NCBI GenBank assembly: GCA_025617745.1
Contig: CM046856.1
Location: 43,949,049 to 44,013,048, forward strand
Direction of reading: 5' to 3'
DNA: 64,000 nucleotides
Source: Heliocidaris erythrogramma
Lineage: Eukaryota > Echinodermata > Echinoidea > Camarodonta > Echinometridae
Part shown: positions 33,624-43,812 of the stretch, one piece after another
How the letters are laid out: the number at the start of each line of letters is the position of its first letter
How positions within the stretch are numbered: position 1 is the first letter of the stretch
Notes under the pieces: generated by a model
What the model was told of the DNA's origin: nothing
Databases searched by the model: none
What the model saw: only the letters and a program-made list of their open reading frames with translations
Position numbers and translations under genes: made by a program

Positions 33624-34123
33624 CAGTGTGAGTCAATAAAAAGGAACCCATATTCAATCCCCAGTATCTTACAAAGCAAGTGAAATCGGTGAAATATATT
33701 GTAATGGTATCATACTTAAGAATACTTTAATTTGATAGGCCACTTTAATACCAAAATGTGATCATGAACGACTGAGCATCGGCCAGTTTCAAAAAGCATG
33801 TCAGAATCACCTTAGCCCAACTTTGGGATGGATGGTGTTCAGGAGTTACTTTCATTATGTGTGAGTGCGTTCATTTTGAACAAGGACCATTCAACCAACT
33901 TTGGGTTAACCATACATTTCATTGAAAAGGTAATGTTATGCAGAGGCAAATCTGACATGAATCAGGAAAATGCTACTGTTCAGCTATCCATGGTTAAATT
34001 TTTATCATGGTGTCAAATGATAGGCTACAATGTGAGTATCTTTGATTAGATTAGATATATATGTACTGATTGTAACGATATCTAGGGTTGAATGTGGGTT
34101 TCCTTTTTTATTGATGCACAATG
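33624..34123. mobile_element. Tc1/mariner-type MITE, 500 bp, TA flanks
   Basis: Ends CAGTGTGAGTCAATAAAAAG and the inverse of TTTTTTATTGATGCACAATG, about 40 bp per arm, with TA on both sides (33622-33623 and 34124-34125). The 73-codon frame inside (33828-34049) has no transposase signature, so the copy is non-autonomous. Confidence 0.8.
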
Positions 34124-34125
34124 TA

Positions 34126-35210
34126 TAGATCCTTCCATTAGTGAACAGACGACATCTGAGCTCTGTTTATATAAACGTCAATCCGAACTGTAGGGATGCG
34201 AAGGGGATGGCCCTTCTCATCATAACTTTAATGATAATTGACCGTATTCTCGAAAGCACCCTTAAGTTAAAACTGGAATAATTAATCCAATGATTGATGT
34301 AGGTCAGTTGTCAACAACTAATTTTTGGACAAATTTCTGAATCATATAAAAAACAAAATGTAAAGAAAATGAATTTGGCCAAACAATTACAGTAAGAAAC
34401 TAATTTCATAGAGACATGCTTTTGTATTTTCATTAAGTTACACAATAATTATAGCTAGAATGAAGAGTTGACATTTGGCACTCCAAAGTCTGATTTTCTA
34501 CTTAGGTGGGATTTAAACCTGTCCTAAAGGCGGACGAATTTCGAAAATACAGGCCAATACATCGTCTGTGCCCTTATTTGAATAAACTTACTGTTTGCCA
34601 TTAAGTTACACGTGTAATTTAACTTTATAAAATAAGAAAAAGGGAATTAATATTTTTGCTATGATTATGACAATAATGACAAGAAATCATTAAGGTATTG
34701 TGTAACAGTTATAATGCTATTCCTGAGGATGCAACTGTCATCTTATCTTATTTGATAATATTGCTACATTGCGATAATTTTTTTCTTTTTCTTTTAATTC
34801 ATTTTTTTTTGGCATCTCAGATTTTTAAAAAGTAAATTTTAAACATAGTAAATTAAATATGATAATCTATCTCCCCTCGCACATTTTTTGCTTCTCAGAA
34901 CCTTTCTGGAATTGTGCCTCTTCCTCTATTTTCAAAATCCTTGGCCCACGCCTGCTCAACCCATTGTAATTGTAAATACCATACATAGTAATTCGATGAG
35001 GAAAGGGTATAGTAGTCATCTAACTATCAGCACGTTGGATTGAAGATCGCCTTTTGTGATCAGATGGTAAATGATATTGGTAAGATACAAAGTGAAGCTT
35101 AAAACAAACGAGAATTTATAGAAATAGCTATACCAAAACCACTGGAGGGGTAATTATATGGAATCCGGCAATGATAAATAAACCTTGTTATTATTGATGC
35201 ATTTTTATGC
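34126..35210. other. Unassigned AT-rich DNA
   Basis: No open frame or repeat structure is recognised. Confidence 0.45.
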
Positions 35211-35744
35211 AGCAGTCACACCTTGGCGATTTAGCCAGCGTATGTCAACGTATGAAAAATTTGGCGATTACCCTGGCGTACGTCGAATAAGTTATGGGTA
35301 AGTTTTGTTTAAGTTAAGAGCACGCTGAATCACGCTGGTATACGTCGTAGTTAACCGAGGTGGCTGCAAAATGTTGTGCCTGCGCAAAAATTTTCGACGT
35401 TTATGCAAGCGTAAGGCTCATAGTGTCCCTCATACGCGGGCCATAAGTTGTAGGATCGTTGACACACGTTGACACACGTTCCTAAATTACTCATAAGTTG
35501 AAATACGTCGAGATAATGTCTAGCGAACCCAAAACTTATGAGTAATGTGCTTTGAACCTATGTGCAACTTATATCGAACGTATTTCAAATGCACATTGAC
35601 GTATATACGTATTTGACGTGTTCCGGACGAAGTTTTTTTTTCAGTTTTGGGCGTATACATAGCGTATTCATAACAAGTTGGGCGTATACATAACGTATTA
35701 GTAACTCTAAAAAGGCTGCCGCTCGACGATTAGAAAGAACTAGA

Positions 35745-35938
35745 TTGTATTATTTTATATCATTACGCTGTGTGTGTCTGTGAAACAAAAATAACGAAAA
35801 AAATTGACTGATTGCCATTTAAAGGTCCACTGCAACCCCAAACCAAGTTGATTTTTGTTGAAATATGACAGCATCGGTCTTTTGACTTTTGTCATATAAT
35901 TTATTGCCAATAAAACCTGAATTGAATTGAATTGAACA
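35745..35938 (+). mobile_element. 3' end of a non-LTR retrotransposon inside the foldback apex
   Basis: Ends ATTGCCAATAAAACCTGAAT followed by (TGAAT)n-type repeats at 35915-35935, typical of a CR1/Jockey-group 3' terminus. Its position exactly at the centre of the foldback suggests insertion into the loop. The segment at 35822-35875 (AAAGGTCCACTGCAACCCC) may belong to a third repeat. Confidence 0.6.
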
Positions 35939-36275
35939 ACGAATCAAATCATAACCGCACTAACCGTATCCACATCACCGTCATGCCGAAGAAAACTTCG
36001 AAGCCATTATACGGTAGCTGTAAGTTAGAAACACGTGCGGTAAGTTCTGTGGTCGTCCAAAACACGTCAAATAAGTCTACATAATACATCAATATCCGTT
36101 GGAGATAAGTTCGATATACGTTACACATAGGTTCATAGCACGTCGCTCTTAGGTTAGAAATAAGCTTTGGGTACGCTAAACATTACCTCGACGTATTTCG
36201 ACTTAACGATCGCATAACTTACCTACAACACGTATGCGGGACGTATGAGCCATACGCTGACATACGTCGAAAAAT

Positions 36276-36697
36276 GTTGTGCATGCACAAAAATTTTCGA
36301 CGACCTCGCCGTATTACGACGTATACAAGCGTGCTTCATCGCGCTCTTAAATTATGCAAAACTTACTAATAACTTATTCGACGTACACCAGCGTATTCGC
36401 CAAATTTTTGATACGTCGGCATACGCTGGCTAAATCACCAACGGTCGCCAACGCTATGCATAAGTTATAACTTATGCATAAGTTATGTTGTGCATGCACA
36501 AAAATTTTCGACGACCTCGCCGTATTACGACGTATACAAGCGTGCTTCATCGCGCTCTTAAATTATGCAAAACTTACTAATAACTTATTCGACGTACACC
36601 AGCGTATTCGCCAAATTTTTGATACGTCGGCATACGCTGGCTAAATCACCAACGGTCGCCAACGCTATGCATAAGTTAGACTATCGTTGGGCGTAAG
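36276..36697. repeat. 211-bp tandem duplication of the right foldback arm
   Basis: GTTGTGCATGCACAAAAATT starts at 36276 and again at 36487. About 190 bp of each copy appear identical. At the junction 36455-36480 is a perfect 26-bp palindrome (TATGCATAAGTTA and its inverse). Confidence 0.92.
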
Positions 36698-36839
36698 TTG
36701 TGAACGCCGGCAACACGCTACGCATTCGTTTGTATAAGTTATCAAAATACAAAAAAAAGCCTCCATAGTTCAGCGTATGCCAACTCTTTAGAGAAATTTT
36801 GATACGTCGGGCATACGCTGGTTAAATCGTCAATATGAG

Positions 36840-37800
36840 ACAGCGCCATTACGCTGCTTCTAATGAAGAATTGGATAGTACATATTGATACATGTATGTT
36901 ACTAAGGTATATCCATATGAGTATATCATAACGATGTAGAGTACAGGATAGTGCAAAAGTTCGATAATACTACCGTAGTCCTTTTAAAACTTAGATTTGA
37001 AAAAAATGTTATACATGTTTTATAAAAGTATTTTATCCTGCGTCATTTGGTACCATAATTATTTGGTATATGTTGGGTGAACAGGAGGCATTGTTTGCGT
37101 GAGTGTGAAAATCGACTTGCGCCTCAGTATTAAGTCAGGGGATAAAATAAATGTATTAAACGAGGTGCATTCCATGTGATTTCACAGAAGCAAAGACACA
37201 CACACACACACACATGAGGAACACACACCCACACATACACCCACACCCACATCCACACGAATAAACAAACCCACACAATGACAAACATTTACGCATATTA
37301 TTTTCAAGACGGACTTTTGGATGTTGAGGAACAATTAACATGATCATCGATCAGCATATCATGATCGTTAAACACTTTGAAGAAGAAATTAAAAAATAAA
37401 AGAGTTTGACAAAGCAAATTGAATCAGAATATTGTTTCTTTATTTACGTTTATTTTACTCAAAATGAACACCATGATCATGTGCTTGTTTGTGTTTGCAT
37501 CTGTGATGCATTCTTGTTTGCATGATATGTCTACTTATGATGAGTACACCATGTGAGCAAAAACTAAAATGTGTGCGTGGCTTTATCTTCTTCATTTTCC
37601 TGTGTGGGTGTGTGTGTGTGTGTGTGTGCGTGACTGGACAGGTCTTTTGTACACACCCCTAATATGAAACAGATCTACATATATATCTTCATCAGTGTGC
37701 AACAAATTTGAAAAATAATTTTTCTTTTTTTATTCATCTCCAAATTTGGCTGTTTGGATGTTTGTATTATTGAAGTCGACTAAATAACATTAAAGCTAAT
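36840..37800. other. Unassigned DNA with CA and GT microsatellites
   Basis: (CA)n and related CCACAC repeats at 37196-37260 and (GT)n at 37604-37632. No gene is recognised. Confidence 0.5.
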
Positions 37801-37805
37801 CTTAA

Positions 37806-37875
37806 CATTTAGACTACGGGAACCGGGTGGCTCCTGTATTAAGCCTATCAGAGTTTTAAAAAATCAGTCAACGGG
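37806..37875. mobile_element. 70-bp TTAA-flanked mini-element (copy 1)
   Basis: A 70-bp segment bounded by TTAA (37802-37805 and 37876-37879). It aligns without gaps to the inverse of the 70-bp segment at 43556-43625, sharing TACGGGAACCGGGTGG or its equivalent and GTCAACGGG. TTAA target sites are the mark of piggyBac elements, whose ends typically start with CCC. Confidence 0.7.
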
Positions 37876-38159
37876 TTAATATCTGATAATGGTAATTTAT
37901 TTGTAGTTTTAAACATTCAGTGTGAGTTTTGTTTGATTCTGTGAGAATTTATTTTCCGTCATCAGAATTCAAAATTATAACTTTTAACATCAACAACTTT
38001 TTAATGAAAGGGGGGGGGGCATAATTTATAATTAAAACTCATGATTGGCATCAATGGCGTAGCACAGGGTAGATAAGAATCCCAACTGCCTATATCACAA
38101 TCATCCTAGACACTGTAGTTTATTGTCAACCCACAGTAGGACCTGTTAGCTACCCTGGG

Positions 38160-38330
38160 TTGACATTTGATTTGATTTTATTTACCAAATATAAAAGAAA
38201 GCAAACATACATATAAAAACATACATGATAAAAAGGCGAAAACAAGAAAAAGAGAGAGTGAGTGCAAGAGAGAGCGAAAGAGAGAGAATGGAAAAAATGG
38301 AAGAGGGGGAAAGGGAACATAAAAAAGATG
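38160..38330 (-). mobile_element. Possible retroelement 3' tail and GA-rich tract
   Basis: TTTGATTTGATTTTATTTACC at 38167, read on the minus strand, resembles the AAATAAAATCAAATC ends of non-LTR elements. It is followed by a GA-rich tract (38245-38310). The boundary and family are unclear. Confidence 0.35.
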
Positions 38331-38521
38331 ATACAACCCTTTCCACCTCTCCCCCGATAAATGACCTTGTTAATTCACATTTCTTCCAACGAGGAAAGCC
38401 CACCTCACATTCTACGATCGTTCTGCCATCCATTTCCAAAGAAAAGGAAATAGCATTTTATATATACACATTAAATATTTTGATTGAGGTTCTTAATAGT
38501 CATATAGAGAGTAATATACGG

Positions 38522-38806
38522 CCTACTGCGAGCGTTCTAGTTGAAGGAAAGTCCAAATCGGCTCCGAGTCGTAGTGACTTCAGGGCAGTCCTACGATTGT
38601 CTACGATTTGAAACTGATATGGCCCTTATTCCGGGCAACAGGTTGAAAGCGCACCAAAACCATTTGTTTAGTATTCAAACAGGTAGAGGCTTTTTTTTTT
38701 TTTTTTTTTTTTTTGGGGGGGGGGGGGGTAAAATGCTCCTATTTAATGCTATTGCGATTTATTTCCAAAATCGGATCACAGTCGATCGTATAGTGTGCGG
38801 TGGGCT
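38522..38806. mobile_element. Left-truncated copy of the PIF/Harbinger-type MITE at 11480-11893
   Basis: Shares CTACTGCGAGC, CCAAATCG, GTCGTAGTGAC, CTACGATTTGAA and the terminal block GATCGTATAGTGTGCGGTGG with the 11480 copy, ending GGGCTTAAG with TAA at 38807. A poly-T/poly-G insertion (38690-38729) interrupts it. Confidence 0.75.
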
Positions 38807-38814
38807 TAAGACCG

Positions 38815-39140
38815 TTGCCACCCCCCCCCCATACCCTTGCCTCCCCTCCCCTCAGACCCGCTTGCTCTCCCTTCCCCTAATCAATGGACTTGTTACTTCT
38901 TATTTAATTTCATCCACAAAGCAATACCCCGCCCCACCTCCTCTCGATTCCTGGATCCAAGTTACGCCACTGATCAAAAGTCGCTCAGGGGGGGGGGGAT
39001 TAAACAAAAATTTATTCGTTCTAAAAGGGGAGGGCCCGATCAAACTAAGAGGGGCGCAATGCATACCTTTTTTTCAAAGGTGGAGGAGGGGGCACGGGCC
39101 GGCATTGCCCCCCCCCCCTAAATCCGCCACTGCCACTGAT
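38815..39140. repeat. G/C-homopolymer repeats, back to back
   Basis: C runs (38819-38831, 39109-39119) and a G run (38989-38998) surround short segments ending in phrases like 'AAATCCGCCACTGCCACTG' and 'TTACGCCACTGATC'. These are the boundary phrases of a G-run repeat family present many times in the window. The 233-codon plus frame across it is a repeat translation. Confidence 0.65.
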
Positions 39141-39319
39141 AAACATGTAAACAGGTCAATTATACATGTTTACAAACACAATTCTCACTCAAGCAGACCG
39201 GGACAAGAGCAAGGGAATACCCTGATGACGCATGTGAAATAATGGTCACCCACTTTCTCTGACCACACAAAACAACACGTAGTCGCATTTTATGGAGGCG
39301 TGCATATTAATCACCGTGA

Positions 39320-39775
39320 CATCAGCGGAGGAGGAGGGAAGGAGACGAGAAGAGAGATGGGGGAAATACAGACAGGGGGAGACAGCGAGAGAGAGAGAGG
39401 GGGGGGGGGGAGGAAGAAGAGAGAGGAAGTAGTGAGTGATAAGAACAAGACGGTAGAGGAGAAGAAAGGGAGAGAAGAGGAAGAAGAAGACCCCCCCCCC
39501 AAAAAAAAAGAAGAGTATATGTAAGGAAAAGTGAAAAGAAAAGAATAATAATGATAATAGTAATAATAATCATTATAATGATAATAATAGTAATAATAAT
39601 AATAATAATAATATAATTATTATTATAATAATAATAATATTGATAATAATAATAATAATAAGAAGAAGAAGAAGAATGATAATAATAATAAGAAGAAGAA
39701 GAAGAAGAAGAATAGAAGAAAAGAACAACAACAATAAGAACAACAAGAAGAACAGCAAGAAAACAAAGACAGCAC

Positions 39776-39821
<46 letters not shown>

Positions 39822-39830
39822 GGAAACTAT
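39320..39830. repeat. Long compound microsatellite (GA, G, GAA, AAT)
   Basis: Purine-rich throughout: GAGA and G runs (39385-39415), GAAGAG repeats, C and A runs at 39490-39509, (AAT)n with ATAATG variants at 39545-39660, (AAG)n at 39660-39720, and (GA)n plus a G run at 39779-39819. It explains all the nearby low-complexity frames on both strands. Confidence 0.9.
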
Positions 39831-39849
39831 CTGGAAAGTATGTACACAT

Positions 39850-40560
39850 ATACTACAAGAGCATATTGAAATCAGATTACTGTAATGACTGTTGTATTTT
39901 CAAAAAGAGCAAAAGCACAAAGAAAATGGTTCGCATTCGGTTATTGAATGATATTTTTTGTCTTTTTGTAACCGATTCACAACAACGCACCGACATATAT
40001 TTGGTGGTATATACTAAACATCTAATGAATTCTAAATAATAATATTGTTTACTTGACCAAGAGGTGAATAGACTTGTCGTAGTGAAGATGATTCGCTTCA
40101 AAACAGGAAACAGTAGGACAGTCTTTTTTTGCAGAGAGGACTTCATATAACTTCCAGCAAGAAAAATATCATATACGATGACGAACATTAGAAATGTCTT
40201 TTTAAGAACATAATGCCTTTATCACGATTTTAAAAGCTGCAGCAAAGACTAATGAGGAAGCAAATAACATGCTAAACACAATTATTAGTTATGAGTCAAT
40301 TTAGGATAAATGGAAGGAACATGGTGATGTTTATTGTTGTACAGTATTAATTGAGCAGGAGAGAAAATGGGGCCAAAATATGTATTGCAAATTAAGTCCT
40401 ACAATGACCAAGAAAATGAAGAAATGAATCAACGTAAAATAAACACGAATACTAGAAAAGGAAATAACATATTGATAGAGAAAATCTGAAGAGGGAGACA
40501 GATATTAATGAGTACAGGTTGGATGAAGAGAAAGAAAAATATAGGATTTTATGACGAAAA
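39850..40560. other. Unassigned AT-rich DNA
   Basis: The minus-strand frame at 39877-40188 (103 codons) has no family signature or clear codon bias and is not called a gene. Confidence 0.4.
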
Positions 40561-40565
40561 GAAAT

Positions 40566-40805
40566 TATCGATGTCATCACGTGTTTGACCTACATTGTGG
40601 TTCCATCGATACGCATCATATTCATCAGGAATATGAATGACCTTGTTGTGACGTTATGTAATTGATTGTTACGTAACGCCTCACGTGTACTCGGGATTCT
40701 AAACAGCCACAATCGACCAATTTTTATTTTGATAGAATCCACTCTTGTAGATTGAAAAGGGGGATTTTTCGACTATTTGACTGTCGCGTAATGATTATTA
40801 CGTGC
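40566..40805. promoter_or_regulatory. Candidate cis-regulatory cluster: E-boxes and bZIP-like sites
   Basis: Two CACGTG E-boxes (40577 and 40681), a TGACGTTATGTAA composite (about 40648-40660) and TTACGTAA (40668-40675) occur within about 110 bp, followed by TTACGTGC near 40799. CACGTG is bound by bHLH factors and TTAYGTAA by PAR-bZIP factors. The spacing is suggestive only. No adjacent gene is visible, so function is inference. Confidence 0.25.
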
Positions 40806-41700
40806 AAAAAATCATGAAACAGAAAACTAGGGATTACAATGGGAATTAGAATGAAGAGAGCAAGGAAATTGTTATTTTTGACAAAACAATGCTCTCGTGA
40901 TATTAATGCTGGCCAATTTCCGGAGACTCTGTTTCGGTGAAACCTTAATCAGGCATGCAACCACTAAAACTATAACGAATAATAGTTACAGAAAGTTTGC
41001 TTTCAATATGAGTACTTTTACTGCTATTCAGTTCTTTGGTTTCGGTCTATCATTATTCGTTTCCATTAGTGATTATGATTTTATTGTAATTTTACAGTCC
41101 GGAAATAACTAAAAGTCAATCAAAATGAATCTCGATGCACAATAGTTCTTGAAAAAGAAAATCAGTTTACAGTTGTTAGAAATCTGAAGTAGGGTAAGAC
41201 CATTTTTGTGTAAATTACTACATAATCACTGTTATTAATTCATTTAATCATTTATTATAATCAATAAACGACTATTTGATGATAATAACAATGCTAATTA
41301 TTGGATAATAAAATAAAATAAAATGATAATAATAATGATAATGATAATAATAACCTCAACAATAATGAAAATAAATAGAAACAGTGTTAATGACAAGAAT
41401 AGAAAAAAACTATAGTAATAGTGGAGTTAGCATTTACAACACATAATACACATAATAACCAATGTAGTCCTTTTTAAAAACCAATCGCTTTATTAAGACC
41501 ATTTAACGGTCTGATATAGATTTGGGACAATTGGAGGGAAAAGTGAACGTTAACAAATAAAGAAAATATTTGTTGCAACATGGATCACGGTCGGTTAATT
41601 TTCAAGATATTTTTCATGATTCCTAATTTTTCAAAAGATCGTTCCGAGCATAAATCATAACATTTCGCTGTAGAATACGAGGTTATTGTGGTCATATACA
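40806..41700. other. Unassigned AT-rich DNA with ATA/ATG microsatellite
   Basis: (AATGAT)/(AAT) repeats at 41325-41370. A short dyad AGACC...GGTCT lies near 41498. Nothing else is recognised. Confidence 0.45.
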
Positions 41701-41875
41701 TGGGCCGTGGAACCGGGAGGAAGGAGAGCTGGGGCTGCAGCCCCTACTTTTTTGAGTAGACACGTTTCATAAAATCTTGGGAAAAAGGTTCGAAAATTGT
41801 CATTAATGAATGAAATCAAATCAGCCCCCCCCCCTCCACTTTCAAAAACGCTCTGCGGCCCCCGATATATATCGA
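41700..41875. repeat. G/C-rich dispersed repeat
   Basis: Starts with a GGGCCGTGGAACCGGGAGG phrase and ends in a C run (41825-41834) and GCGGCCCCCGA. It is of the same general type as the other homopolymer-bearing repeats in the window. Confidence 0.5.
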
Positions 41876-42129
41876 ATCATGTATATAATTTACGTGTGTA
41901 TATTTATATTAATCATAATTCAGATGTGATAATGGCAACTATGTGGCTTTACTCGTAATTGAACCTAATAAGGAGACTTTTCGGACAGGACTTCTGCTTC
42001 TTGAGATATTATGAAATCATCTTGAAGATCATTTCTTTTCATCAGCTATTTATAGATTCAATCGAACTTTTCGCCAAAAGAAAGAGATTGGGAGATTGAC
42101 TGTACCCTGTGCTTTTAAGGTTACACAAA

Positions 42130-42256
42130 AGTCACTGTCAGCAGGAGAGAGAGAGGGAAGAAAAGAGAGAAATCGATAATTATAGAGAAGGTGAGACATA
42201 CAGCATGACAGAAGGAGAGACAGACAAACATGCAAACGGAGTTACAAACAAAGAGC

Positions 42257-42288
<32 letters not shown>

Positions 42289-42385
42289 CACAGAGAGCAT
42301 AGAGATCGACAGACGAGAAAGAAAGAGAGAGAAAGAGGGAGTGTGCATACATGTATTGTGAGAGAGTGAGCGAGAGAAAGAGGGT
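42130..42385. repeat. GA-rich microsatellite region
   Basis: GAGA/GAAA/GACA mixtures over about 250 bp, with C/T-rich complement. All frames on both strands here are low-complexity. Confidence 0.85.
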
Positions 42386-42454
42386 GATGGATAGAGATCA
42401 AACGGAACTTCCCCCTTTTTCTTATATCTACCATAATCAAGTCAAGAATGACCT

Positions 42455-42715
42455 CCCAGTCAGTGGAGGAGTTAGGGGGCACTTCTGGCCCGCCTTGCGC
42501 CTTTTTAATCCAAATCGTATATCCCCCCCCCCATTAGACGCGATAACATTTTTCTTTGTTTCTTTGTTTGTGTATATTGTTGTTATCGTTGCTTGTCAAA
42601 GAATTTAGGACAAAGAGACCCAAACATGTGTGATTACCTTTTTTTTCTCGTCAGAGAACTTTCTGTGGACCCATCCCCCTTTTGCAAAATCCTGGAACCG
42701 CCCATGTTTCACGTC
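42455..42715. repeat. G-run family repeat
   Basis: Begins AGTGGAGGAGTTAGGGGGCA and ends CCTGGAACCGCCCATG, with a C run at 42523-42533 and the phrase TTTTTTCTCGTCAGAGAACTT in between. The same order (G run, AAAAGG phrases, TTGTCAG, TGCCCCC, TCCGCC) is seen at 51360-51601 and 52610-52795. Confidence 0.6.
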
Positions 42716-42829
42716 ACACAATTCGTTGTTAAAATCCCCCATTATTTTCATGGCATTATAATAGACATGATAGATATGACTGAAAGCACAACTGAAATTG
42801 GAGATGTCATAAAAACATTCTTTTGATTT

Positions 42830-43551
42830 ATATACTTTAAGATTTTTACAGAACCTTTTTTGTTCTTAGAATGTAGGACAGATACATTTGTTTCTGGGGT
42901 TTTTCTTTTCTTTTCCTGGAGAGAACGAGAAGCAGGAAATAAGCGTTAGTAACATATTATCAAAGAAAACTTAATTTTGACAAGAAGTAGGCTTGAATAG
43001 AATCAGAAAAAAGGTTAATGAAAGTTGGATAAATCTCAGAAGTAATAAGAAAGTTGAGTTTGTAAAAAAAAGTTTATATCACTATGAGATGTCTCTTGGC
43101 AATTAATTAAATCATGATATGGGATGTTTTACACTGAACTTTTTCCATTTTTGTCTATAAAAATCTTTTATCTAGGTTTATCCCTTTTTCCATTCAAACA
43201 ATGATAATAAAACGTAACTTTTCCATAAACGTTGTTAGGCAAATGTAGAAGAACAAAGACTTGTTTTGGGTTTTTCATTCATATTTTTTTCCTCTTGCAG
43301 GGGTATTGCTAATTTGATTATTACCACATTTAAAAATCCGCAATCTCAAGTTATCAAAATAATCCATGCTCGAATAAGATATTTGATATCTCAACCTGGG
43401 CCCTGGCTTCATTAAGCTTAGTAATAACAATTGATTCAACAATTCATAACTTTATTATTTCTTATCGGAATTTGCTCAAAATTTCATTGCCCTGTTTCGT
43501 TCATTTGTCTTCTTCATCAACTTGATATCAGGGTAGACTTCCCCCTTAATG
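42830..43551. other. Unassigned AT-rich DNA
   Basis: Nothing recognised. Confidence 0.4.
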
Positions 43552-43555
43552 TTAA

Positions 43556-43625
43556 CCCGTTGACCACTGAATGCTCTCACCCCCATAGGCATCACAGGGA
43601 CCACCCGGTTCCCGTGGTCAATGGG
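43556..43625. mobile_element. 70-bp TTAA-flanked mini-element (copy 2)
   Basis: Bounded by TTAA at 43552-43555 and 43626-43629. Ends are CCCGTTGACCAC and the inverse of TGGTCAATGGG, with an internal GGACCACCCGGTTCCCGTGG. It aligns gaplessly in inverse orientation to 37806-37875. The TTAA sites and CCC ends fit a minimal non-autonomous piggyBac-type element. Confidence 0.75.
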
Positions 43626-43719
43626 TTAATGATGATTTTGCTCATACCAACGCAACGATTTGGGTAACATTTATCAGTTATTATAACTTGTTATCAATAA
43701 CTGTAATGTGCACAATCGC

Positions 43720-43812
43720 AATTGAATCCGGGGTAATAATGCTATAAGCGCCATTAGTTGGTTACATTGTAACTGGTAAGGCGCTTTATAATAAAAAGCT
43801 ATTATTATTATC
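43720..43812 (+). mobile_element. 3' end fragment of a SINE
   Basis: GGGGTAATAATGCTATAAGCGCC and AAGGCGCTTTATAATAAAAAGC followed by (TATT)n match the 3' end of the SINE at 3755-4120 (GGGGTAATAATATA ... AAGCGCGTTATAAATGC plus ATT repeats). Confidence 0.7.

Larger units (their letters stand above)
35219..36697. mobile_element. Large foldback element of ACGTATG/ACGTCG words, ~425-bp arms
   Basis: The left arm 35219-35640 and right arm about 36017-36445 are inverse along their whole length at roughly three-quarters identity: GGCGATTTAGCCAGCGTATG, AAAAATTTGGCGA, ACGTCGAATAAGTTAT, GCACGCTG, TATACGTCGTA, AAAATTTTCGACG, GAACCTATGTG and TTTGACGTGTT all recur inverted in order. Words like ACGTATG, ACGTCG and CATAAGTT are reiterated within each arm. 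The apex holds a retroelement 3' end. The outer half of the right arm is duplicated in tandem, and a further partial end copy is seen at about 36765-36830. No protein is encoded; the 62-codon frame at 36245 lies in the repeat. Confidence 0.85.

Noticed and set aside
38541..39242. 233-codon plus-strand open frame
   Set aside because: Crosses a MITE end, poly-T, poly-G and poly-C tracts; poly-Phe and poly-Gly runs show it is not a protein.
39322..39849. 175-codon minus-strand frame rich in Ser, Leu, Ile and Tyr
   Set aside because: Entirely a compound microsatellite.
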